Positions 5,025-10,731 of a stretch of DNA of 10,731 nt are shown here, piece by piece. The stretch spans positions 1 through 10,731 of the forward strand of contig JAUVJB010000095.1 in NCBI GenBank assembly GCA_030592465.1, read 5' to 3'. The position numbers and the translations under genes are program-made. Below the pieces are notes generated by a model. It did not search any database. It had not been told where the DNA came from and saw nothing but the letters and a program-made list of their open reading frames with translations. Source of the DNA: Bacteroidota bacterium (GTDB taxonomy: Bacteria > Bacteroidota > Bacteroidia > Bacteroidales > B39-G9). Position 1 is the stretch's first letter; the number at the start of each line of letters is the position of its first letter.

Positions 5025-5237
5025 AATTGTTGAGTCCACTCCGAAAAGCCCAAAAAATGATAATGTCACTAAGACCTGCCTGTGCCTGTCTGCGTGCAGC
5101 ACGCACAGGCAGGCGTGTCCGCACGCAGACAGGCACCAAGCTACCAAAATTTACAAGGAACTAATTTACAATACTTTATCTTTTATGCAACTTTGTGCTT
5201 TCGTGGCAAAAAAAACTTTTCGGACTAGTCTCATTGT
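5025..5237. mobile_element. MITE-like element, ends TGAGTCCACTCCGAAAAG
   Basis: The left end at 5031-5048 (TGAGTCCACTCCGAAAAG) is matched in 15 of 18 positions by the reverse complement of 5216-5233. TTGT flanks both sides (5027-5030, 5234-5237), but the same bases precede the single end at 7316-7341, so they may belong to the repeat. Inside, GTCACTAAGAC...ACCAAG near 5065 is a weak inverted match to CTTTGTGCTTTCGTGGC at 5191-5207, so the whole element is a long imperfect palindrome. A GC-rich hairpin (5075-5137) interrupts the left half. No transposase is present. Bases 5238-5330, before the START-like gene, hold only its leader. Confidence 0.6.
5075..5137. repeat. GC-rich nested palindrome
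   Basis: GTGCCTGTCTGCGTGC at 5082-5097 is an exact reverse complement of 5121-5136 (16 bp). Two competing hairpins overlap it: CCTGCCTGTGC (5075-5085) with 5103-5113, and GCGTGC (5092-5097) with 5099-5104. At roughly two-thirds GC it stands out sharply from its surroundings. It seems to have landed inside the 5031-5233 element, between CACTAAGAC and ACCAAG. Confidence 0.7.
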
Positions 5238-5330
5238 TTATAAACAAAAAATGGTTTATTTAAAATATTTTTTTGTATAATATAATTGAATGTTATATAT
5301 TGCAAAACAACAAAATTACGGGAGAGAATT

Positions 5331-5711
5331 ATGGTGAAAAATAAATATCAATTAGAATATATTATAAATACTTCGGAAAAGATTTTGTATAATAGATTAA
5401 GTACAGCCAGCGGCTTGACAGAATGGTTTGCAGATGACGTAGATGTACAAGATGACATATTTACATTTATTTGGAATGGTTCCGAACAAAAGGCCAAATT
5501 AATATCAAAAAAGAATTTATCATATATTAAATTCCATTGGCTTGACGACGAAGATGAGAATACTTATTTTGAGTTTAGATTAAATAAACTTGAACTCACC
5601 GGTGGTTTAGCACTTCTTATAACTGATTTTATTGAAGATGATGAGAAAGAAGATGCAATTAACCTTTGGGATGCCCAAATTTCAGAATTAAAACATATTT
5701 TAGGCTTATAA
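5331..5711 (+). CDS. START-like domain protein (SRPBCC fold)
   Basis: This 126-residue protein has the pattern of the START-like (START_2) family found in Bacteroidetes: an N-terminal QLEYIINTSEKILYNRLSTASGLTEWFADDV, a central FTFIWNGSEQKAKL strand region, the acidic WLDDEDENTYFEFR, and a C-terminal helix WDAQISELKHILG. The helix-grip fold usually binds a hydrophobic ligand, but no biochemical function is established for this family to my knowledge. The start at 5331 follows GGGAG (5320-5324) at 6 bases, which is unusual here since few genes in the window have such a site; an in-frame upstream ATG at 5286 would add 15 unrelated residues. It lies 78 bases before the LptF/LptG gene, and the pairing suggests a shared envelope role (inference). 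Confidence 0.85.
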   Translation: MVKNKYQLEYIINTSEKILYNRLSTASGLTEWFADDVDVQDDIFTFIWNGSEQKAKLISKKNLSYIKFHWLDDEDENTYFEFRLNKLELTGGLALLITDFIEDDEKEDAINLWDAQISELKHILGL

Positions 5712-5781
5712 AATTATCAAAATTAGATAATTTCTGCTAATTTTACCATGTTTTTTTTAAATATATCTCAAGGGTAAAATT
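5711..5781. repeat. Two small hairpins between START-like and lptF/G genes
   Basis: AAATTATC (5711-5718) pairs with GATAATTT (5726-5733), and AATTTTACC (5739-5747) pairs with GGTAAAATT (5773-5781). The first is not followed by a T-run, so it is a poor terminator. The second ends just before the GTG start of the permease gene and could influence its translation. Confidence 0.3.
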
Positions 5782-5789
5782 TTATTATT

Positions 5790-7247
5790 GTGACAGTGAA
5801 ACGTGTTCATCTTTTAGTTATAAAATCTTGGGTTGGTCCTTTAGTGTTAACTTTTTGTATTTCTTTGTTTTTATTGCTTATGCAATTTTTATGGAAATAC
5901 ATTGACGATTTAGTTGGTAAAGGTTTAGATTTATCAGTTATATCTGAATTGCTTTTGTATGCTTTAGCAGGACTTGTTCCTATGGCATTACCTCTTTCAA
6001 TATTATTAGCTTCGCTAATGGCATTTGGTAATTTGGGGGAGCATTACGAATTAATCTCTTTGAAATCTGCAGGTATATCATTACCTCGTATTATGTCACC
6101 TCTGATAATATTAACCTTTATTATTAGTATTGGAGCTTTTTTCTTTTCAAATAATGTTTTACCATATACAAATTTAAAAATGGGGGCATTGCTGTTTGAT
6201 GTGCGAAATCAACGACCTGAGGTTAGTATTAAAGAGGGTGTTTTTTATAATGGAGTAAATGGGTATAGTATAAAAGTCGGTAGGAAAAATAAATCAAACG
6301 GTGAACTGTATAATATTATGATATATGATCATTCATCACGAATGGGTAATGTTAATGTTACTGTTGCAGATTCAGGCAGAATGGAGGTGACTAAGGATAA
6401 AAGATACCTTGTATTATTATTATATAGCGGTAATACTTACACTGAAATTAAAGAAGAAAGAAGAAGAGGTTTAAAAAAAACTCATCCATATAGACAAGAC
6501 AAATTTTATGAACAGAAAATAATTCTAAATCTCACCGGATATGGTTTTAAGCGTACTGACGAAAATTTATTTAAACATCATTATCAGATGTTAAACATAA
6601 AACAACTTGAGTATGCTGACGATTCATTAAAAAAATTATTTACTGTATATAAAAATCAATTTTCTAAAAATCTTTTAAGAACAAACCTTTTTAGAAAAGA
6701 AATAAAAAACGATACAAATATTGTTCATTCTTATGATACTTTAAGTTCAACACTTAATTTCGATAGTGTTTTTAATGCTCTGTCGGTTGAGAATAAAACA
6801 AGAGCAATTGACCAAGCACTTAATTATGCAAGAACAACAAAGTCATATATATCATCAACAAAGAATGACTTTGTGCATAAGCAAAAGTGGATAAACAGGC
6901 ATGAGATTGAATGGCACAGGAAATTTACTTTGGCGTTTGCTTGTTTTATTTTATTCTTTATTGGTGCTCCACTTGGTGCTATTATTCGTAAAGGTGGACT
7001 TGGGATGCCTGTTGTAATTTCTGTATTGTTTTTTGTTTTATATTATATAATTTCAATGACAGGTGAGAAATATGTAAAATCTTGTGTAATGCCTGCTTGG
7101 GTAGGAATGTGGTTATCTTCTGCAATTCTGTTGCCTCTCGGTATATTTTTGACTTATAAAGCAGCCACAGATTCTGTTATTCTTAGTATCGATTCTTATG
7201 TTGATGCAGTAAGAAAAATATTCACTTCTAAGAAAAAAAATAAGTAA
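5790..7247 (+). CDS. LptF/LptG (YjgP/YjgQ) family LPS export permease
   Basis: This 485-residue inner-membrane protein belongs to the permease family of the Lpt system, which extracts lipopolysaccharide from the inner membrane with LptB. The topology is as expected: three membrane segments near residues 14-34, 52-77 and 101-121, a large periplasmic region, and three more near 378-398, 404-424 and 434-456. The conserved HRKFTLAFACFILFFIGAPLGAIIRKGGLG precedes and includes the fourth segment. It is longer than Escherichia coli LptF or LptG (about 360), with an extra predicted helical stretch at about 260-375 in the periplasmic part, a known tendency in Bacteroidetes. The start is GTG at 5790 (alternative GTG at 5796); no ATG fits. 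F and G cannot be separated from sequence alone. Confidence 0.9.
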   Translation: MTVKRVHLLVIKSWVGPLVLTFCISLFLLLMQFLWKYIDDLVGKGLDLSVISELLLYALAGLVPMALPLSILLASLMAFGNLGEHYELISLKSAGISLPRIMSPLIILTFIISIGAFFFSNNVLPYTNLKMGALLFDVRNQRPEVSIKEGVFYNGVNGYSIKVGRKNKSNGELYNIMIYDHSSRMGNVNVTVADSGRMEVTKDKRYLVLLLYSGNTYTEIKEERRRGLKKTHPYRQDKFYEQKIILNLTGYGFKRTDENLFKHHYQMLNIKQLEYADDSLKKLFTVYKNQFSKNLLRTNLFRKEIKNDTNIVHSYDTLSSTLNFDSVFNALSVENKTRAIDQALNYARTTKSYISSTKNDFVHKQKWINRHEIEWHRKFTLAFACFILFFIGAPLGAIIRKGGLGMPVVISVLFFVLYYIISMTGEKYVKSCVMPAWVGMWLSSAILLPLGIFLTYKAATDSVILSIDSYVDAVRKIFTSKKKNK

Positions 7248-7315
7248 CTTTTGCAAAAAAAAATTGTAAGCGTTAACAGGGTTAATAAATGAATTGTTCT
7301 ATTGCTTTATTGTTC

Positions 7316-7341
7316 AATTGTTGAGTCCACTACGAAAAGTC
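7316..7341 (+). repeat. Solo end of the TGAGTCCACT repeat family
   Basis: AATTGTTGAGTCCACT followed by ACGAAAAGTC matches 5025-5050 in 24 of 26 positions. No matching opposite end was found before 7479, so this is a remnant or a lone end. The gap 7248-7479 otherwise holds the palindrome at 7343-7358, a near palindrome at 7381-7396, and no promoter box. Confidence 0.6.
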
Positions 7342-7342
7342 A

Positions 7343-7358
7343 TCCTTCAGCTGACGGA
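7343..7358. repeat. Imperfect palindrome TCCTTCAGCTGACGGA
   Basis: Seven of eight pairs match. It is the third copy of the TCCGYCARCTGRCGGA pattern and directly abuts the solo repeat end at 7316-7341. Confidence 0.5.
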
Positions 7359-7380
7359 TTTCTATTATTCAGATTATCAG

Positions 7381-7405
7381 TCCTGAGTACTCGTGATTAA
7401 TTATA
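7381..7405. repeat. Near palindrome with GAGTACTC core, ACTC.TGA repeat copy 2
   Basis: TCCTGAGTACTCGTGA (7381-7396) pairs with itself in six of eight positions plus a G-T. Its right half and the following ATTAATT resemble 2782-2798. Confidence 0.35.
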
Positions 7406-7479
7406 CTGTTTTTTATTATCACAAACCTGTCAGTTTTTTTTGGAATAGATTTAATATTTTTTATTATTCAACCAAGTTA

Positions 7480-8688
7480 ATGAATATTCTACAATTAAGT
7501 AACAAAATGCCATATCCTCCTAAAGACGGAGGTTCTATTGCAACATTAAATCTCTCAAAAGGGTTTGCTGAACTTGGACATAAAGTTACTGTTCTAACAA
7601 TGAACACGTCTAAACATTATTTTAGTGTTGATAATATTCCTAAAAATTTAAAAAGTAAAATAAATTTTTTTGATGTATTTGTTAATACTAAAATTAATCC
7701 TTTTAATGCTCTCATAAATTTATTGTTCTCTACATTTCCATATAATGCTAAGCGTTTTATTTCAAAAGATTTTAATAATAAGTTAATTAATTTATTATTA
7801 GATAATGATTATGATGTCATTCAGCTTGAGGGCTTATATCTGTGTGTTTATATTAATGTGATTAGAAAATATTCAAAGGCTTTAATTATTTATAGAGCTC
7901 ACAATATTGAACACGAGATTTGGGAACGAACAACAGAACAACAAAAAGGCTTTTTAAAGAAATTTTATCTTAAAATATTAACAAAAAGAATTAAGAAATT
8001 TGAAATAAATCTAATAAATCAATATGATGCTTTAGTACCGATAACCGAGAGAGATGCTCTTAATTTTAATAAGTTGGGAAATAATAAACCTTTGCATGTT
8101 TCTCATACAGGGATTAATATTAGTGAGTTAAAACCAAATTTTTCAAATATGGAATTCCCATCTTTATTTTATATTGGAGCTTTAGATTGGGCACCTAATC
8201 AACAAGGTTTATTATGGTTTTTAGATAATATTTGGTTAAAAATTTCTGATAAACATAAAAATTTGAAATTTTATATAGCCGGTAGAAATGCACCGCAATG
8301 GTTTATTAATAAGTTAAAAAAGGGAAACATTTTTTATTTTGGTGAGATTGACGATGCTTATGAGTTTATGAATTCTAAAGCTATAATGATTGTGCCATTA
8401 TTGTCGGGAAGTGGAATGCGTATTAAAATTATTGAGGGGATGGCTCTCGGTAAAATAATAATATCAACATCAATTGGTGCCGAAGGTATTAACATAACAC
8501 ATAATAAAAATATTATAATTGCAGATACACCTGATGGTTTTATTGATGAAATTGATAGAGTTTTAAATAATAAAGTAGTTTTTGATAATATTGGAAAAAA
8601 TGCTATTACTTTTGTAAATAATAATTACGATAATCTAACTATAACATCATCATTAATTAATTTTTATAAAGGTTTGAGAATTACGTAA
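7480..8688 (+). CDS. Glycosyltransferase family 4 (GT-B fold)
   Basis: This 402-residue protein probably moves a sugar from a nucleotide donor during surface polysaccharide or glycan synthesis in the cytoplasm. The N-terminal domain opens MNILQLSNKMPYPPKDGGS, with the acceptor-side glycine loop near 16-18, and has RAHNIEHEIWER at 139-150. The C-terminal domain contains FYIGALDWAPNQQG (230-243), FYIAGRNAP (264-272) and the donor-binding SGSGMRIKIIEGMALGK (309-325). In that motif E319 is the second Glu of EX7E, and the first is replaced by S311. An in-frame GTG at 7393 would add 29 residues with no family likeness, so ATG 7480 is preferred. The stop codon lies in the left arm of a 29-base palindrome. 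Donor and acceptor are unknown. It is probably paired with the GT2 gene 44 bases downstream. Confidence 0.88.
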   Translation: MNILQLSNKMPYPPKDGGSIATLNLSKGFAELGHKVTVLTMNTSKHYFSVDNIPKNLKSKINFFDVFVNTKINPFNALINLLFSTFPYNAKRFISKDFNNKLINLLLDNDYDVIQLEGLYLCVYINVIRKYSKALIIYRAHNIEHEIWERTTEQQKGFLKKFYLKILTKRIKKFEINLINQYDALVPITERDALNFNKLGNNKPLHVSHTGINISELKPNFSNMEFPSLFYIGALDWAPNQQGLLWFLDNIWLKISDKHKNLKFYIAGRNAPQWFINKLKKGNIFYFGEIDDAYEFMNSKAIMIVPLLSGSGMRIKIIEGMALGKIIISTSIGAEGINITHNKNIIIADTPDGFIDEIDRVLNNKVVFDNIGKNAITFVNNNYDNLTITSSLINFYKGLRIT

Positions 8689-8713
8689 AGACATGGCATT
8701 GTCTTGTCTTTAC
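8685..8713. repeat. 29-base palindrome between the two glycosyltransferase genes
   Basis: GTAAAGACA (8685-8693) is an exact reverse complement of TGTCTTTAC (8705-8713). The inner GGCA/TGTC also pairs, with one G-T, about a centre at 8699. The left arm contains the GT4 stop codon. No T-run follows, so it is more likely an inserted palindromic repeat than a terminator, although it could affect transcript stability. Confidence 0.55.
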
Positions 8714-8732
8714 TGATAATTTATATTAAATT

Positions 8733-9905
8733 ATGATAATAATAAAAATACTATTTTGGTTATCAATAGTTGCAATTGTTCATTCATATATTGTATATCC
8801 TATAATATTGGAATTGTTATGTTTATTAAAAAAAAATAAAACACAAATTAAATATAGTGATAATAAAAAACCGCCTTTTGTTTCAATACTAATGTCGGTG
8901 TATAATGAGCAAGAAGTTATTAAGAGTAAAATTGAGAGTATTTTTAATGCAACTTATCTTTCAGATAAAATTGAGGTTTTAGTTGGTTCTGATGCTTCAA
9001 CAGATGAAACAGATAAGATTTTAAGCCGGTTATCATCAAAATATAGAAATTTACATTTTTTTTCTTTTCATAAAAGACAAGGTAAACCAAACATAATTAA
9101 TCAATTATTTGATAAAGCGAGAGGTAATATATTAATATTAACTGATGCAAATGTTATTTTTGATAAGACAACAATACAAAATTTAATTAAACCGTTTTCA
9201 GATAACGAAGTTGGGCTTGTAGATGCAAGAATGATTAATAGAGGATTGAAAAAGGAGGGTATTTCAATGCCTGAGAAAGTATATATATCACGAGAAGTTA
9301 ATATAAAATATAAAGAATCAATTTTATGGGGAACAATGATGGGACCTTTTGGCGGCTGTTTTGCAGTGAGAAAAAATTTGTATTCAAAAGTGCCTGATAA
9401 TTATCTTGTTGATGATTTTTATATAAATATGAAAGTGCTAGAAAAAGGTAAAAAAGCTATAAATAATTTAGAAGCTATTGTGTATGAAGATGTTTCGAAT
9501 AATTTGAAAGATGAATTTCGCAGAAAAGTACGCATTGCAACAGGAAATTTTCAAAATTTAAAACAATTTAAACATTTATTATACAATCCGACTAAAGCCT
9601 TGTCGTTTAGTTTTTTATCACATAAAGTGTTGCGTTGGTTTGGTCCATTTTTTCTTCTAATAGCTTTTTTATCAAACATATTTTTATTTGACAATATGTT
9701 TTATCTGTATTTGTTTTATTTACAGTGTGTTATAATTATTTTGCCTTTTATTGATTTTTTATTGAGGAAAATTAATTTACACATTATAATTTTACGTTTT
9801 ATTACGCATTTTTATAGCATGAATTTTGCTTTATTTATTGGATTTTTTAAATATTTAAAAGGAGTAAAAACAAATGTCTGGCAACCAACAAAACGAAACC
9901 AATAA
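8733..9905 (+). CDS. Membrane-anchored glycosyltransferase family 2
   Basis: This 390-residue protein resembles the processive or membrane GT2 type (GT-A fold). A membrane segment at about 3-31 precedes the catalytic domain: VSILMSVYNE (50-59), GSDASTDET (85-93, nucleotide-binding Asp 87), TDAN with D138 as the metal-binding DxD-like site, GPFGGCFAVR (204-213), VDDFY with D227/D228 as likely catalytic base, and RRKVR (263-267) in place of the QxxRW motif. Three more membrane segments follow at about 301-319, 322-341 and 347-373. This layout suits transfer to a lipid- or membrane-linked acceptor and possible export of product; the substrate is unknown. It is probably cotranscribed with the GT4. 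Its last 32 bases overlap the start of ribBA. Confidence 0.87.
   Translation: MIIIKILFWLSIVAIVHSYIVYPIILELLCLLKKNKTQIKYSDNKKPPFVSILMSVYNEQEVIKSKIESIFNATYLSDKIEVLVGSDASTDETDKILSRLSSKYRNLHFFSFHKRQGKPNIINQLFDKARGNILILTDANVIFDKTTIQNLIKPFSDNEVGLVDARMINRGLKKEGISMPEKVYISREVNIKYKESILWGTMMGPFGGCFAVRKNLYSKVPDNYLVDDFYINMKVLEKGKKAINNLEAIVYEDVSNNLKDEFRRKVRIATGNFQNLKQFKHLLYNPTKALSFSFLSHKVLRWFGPFFLLIAFLSNIFLFDNMFYLYLFYLQCVIIILPFIDFLLRKINLHIIILRFITHFYSMNFALFIGFFKYLKGVKTNVWQPTKRNQ
9859..9864 (+). promoter_or_regulatory. Shine-Dalgarno site for ribBA inside the GT2 gene
   Basis: AAGGAG lies 9 bases before ATG 9874. It is the strongest such site in the window and fixes the ribBA start within the 3' end of the GT2 gene. 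Confidence 0.7.
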
Positions 9906-10731
9906 GATAATATTAAATACTATTGACGAAGCAATAGAAGATATAAAAAAGGGGAAACTCATTATTGTAGTTGATGATGAAAATCGTGAAAATGAAGGCG
10001 ATTTTATAACAGCAGCCGAGCTTATTACTCCCGAGAAAGTTAATTTTATGGCTACTTATGGGCGAGGTCTAATTTGTACATCGTTAAGTGAAGAACGGTG
10101 TAATGAATTAGAACTTGAGTTAATGGTTGGCAAAAATACATCGTTGCATGAAACCCCATTTACAGTTTCTGTCGATTTAACAGGTCATGGTTGTACTACG
10201 GGAATATCAGCACATGACCGTGCAATGACTATTAAAGCTTTAGTTGATAAAAATACAAAAGCTGAAGATTTAGGGCGACCCGGTCATATTTTTCCTCTCA
10301 AAGCAAAAAATAACGGAGTGTTACGTAGAACAGGGCATACAGAGGCAGCAATTGATTTAACAAGATTAGCAGGATTGCAACCCGGAGGCGTACTTGTCGA
10401 GATTATGAATTCTGACGGAACAATGGCTCGCTTACCTCAACTCTATAAAATAGCTATTAAATTTGATTTAAAAATTATCTCAATTGAGGATTTGATAGCT
10501 TATCGCTTAAAAAATGAAAGCCTAATTATAAGAGGTGTTGAAGTAAATTTACCTACTAAATATGGTGGCTTTAAATTAATACCATTTAAACAGAAATCTA
10601 ATGGTTTAGAACACGTCGCTTTAATTAAAGGCGAGTGGGATAAGGATGAAGCTATTCTTGTTAGAGTTCACTCGTCGTGTCTTACAGGCGATATTTTTGG
10701 CTCGTTGCGTTGCGATTGTGGTGAGCAACTG
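9874..10731 (+). CDS. ribBA: Bifunctional DHBP synthase / GTP cyclohydrolase II, 3' truncated by window
   Basis: The first 286 residues are present and the frame runs off the window end (full family length is about 400). The RibB domain (about 12-215) makes 3,4-dihydroxy-2-butanone 4-phosphate from ribulose 5-phosphate. It shows DDENRENEGDF at 34-44 with the acidic catalytic loop, TGHGCTTGISAHDRA at 103-117, and HTEAAIDLTRLAGL at 155-168. The RibA domain begins near 245 and shows RVHSSCLTGDIFGSLRCDCGEQL, with zinc-ligand cysteines C269, C280 and C282; it opens GTP in the first step of riboflavin synthesis. The ATG overlaps the GT2 stop by 32 bases and has a good ribosome binding site, implying translational coupling. 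No FMN riboswitch is seen upstream, as expected for an internal operon position. Confidence 0.95.
   Translation, partial: MSGNQQNETNKIILNTIDEAIEDIKKGKLIIVVDDENRENEGDFITAAELITPEKVNFMATYGRGLICTSLSEERCNELELELMVGKNTSLHETPFTVSVDLTGHGCTTGISAHDRAMTIKALVDKNTKAEDLGRPGHIFPLKAKNNGVLRRTGHTEAAIDLTRLAGLQPGGVLVEIMNSDGTMARLPQLYKIAIKFDLKIISIEDLIAYRLKNESLIIRGVEVNLPTKYGGFKLIPFKQKSNGLEHVALIKGEWDKDEAILVRVHSSCLTGDIFGSLRCDCGEQL

Noticed and set aside
4972..5280. A 102-codon plus-strand frame rich in Cys and His
   Set aside because: It consists of the MITE-like palindrome and the GC-rich hairpin read as protein; no domain, ribosome site or codon signal.
5286..5330. Upstream ATG for the START-like protein
   Set aside because: ATG 5331 has a Shine-Dalgarno site and begins at the conserved family N-terminus.
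7393..7479. GTG start adding 29 residues to the GT4 protein
   Set aside because: The extension is not GT4-like and arises from repeat sequence; ATG 7480 gives the canonical MNILQLSNKMPYPP start.

Overview
The window looks like a chromosomal segment from an AT-rich Bacteroidetes (Bacteroidota) genome, probably an uncultured Bacteroidales-like lineage. The evidence is: three start-proximal TAnnTTTG boxes, the -7 element typical of this phylum, upstream of tRNA or mtaB genes; a START-like protein followed by a long-loop LptF/LptG permease; a fused ribBA; and very low GC. Genus-level placement is not possible from the sequence alone.

Layout: (1) 161-1369 holds a promoter, a TetR-family regulator and a small PlsC-like acyltransferase. 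They are tightly spaced and probably form one unit with the SDR oxidoreductase at 1847-2677, from which they are now separated by a 367-bp inverted-repeat element (1371-1737). (2) 2678-3206 has no protein gene but carries a cluster of palindromic elements. (3) 3182-3316 is tRNA-Arg(UCU) with promoter and terminator. (4) 3453-4948, on the minus strand, is tRNA-Met(CAU) with its own promoter and terminator, then the tRNA methylthiotransferase mtaB with its own promoter. (5) 4949-5330 is intergenic and holds a 203-bp MITE-like palindrome with a GC-rich hairpin nested inside it. (6) 5331-7247 is the START-like protein and the LptF/LptG permease. (7) 7248-7479 is a repeat-rich gap. (8) 7480-9905 is a GT4 and a membrane GT2 glycosyltransferase. 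(9) From 9874 to beyond the window end is ribBA, whose start overlaps the GT2 gene.

The protein genes are mostly ordinary: envelope lipid and LPS transport functions, sugar transfer, tRNA modification and riboflavin synthesis. The unusual material is in the gaps. Two elements share ends that begin GGCTAAATTT. Both are flanked by 8-bp direct repeats (AATTTCAT perfect; TATTTAAG/TATTCAAG 7 of 8), which is the signature of transposition. The larger one contains a decayed, internally deleted four-helix-bundle (23S rRNA intervening-sequence type) gene. A second pair of elements (2869-2929 and 2986-3072) shares an outer stem in which three of twelve base pairs differ by compensated changes. The second of these folds on paper into a three-way junction with no unpaired bases at the joint. 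A third family (ends TGAGTCCACT.CGAAAAG) occurs as a full element at 5031-5233 and as a single end at 7316-7341. No transposase is encoded in the window, so any mobility would be supplied in trans.
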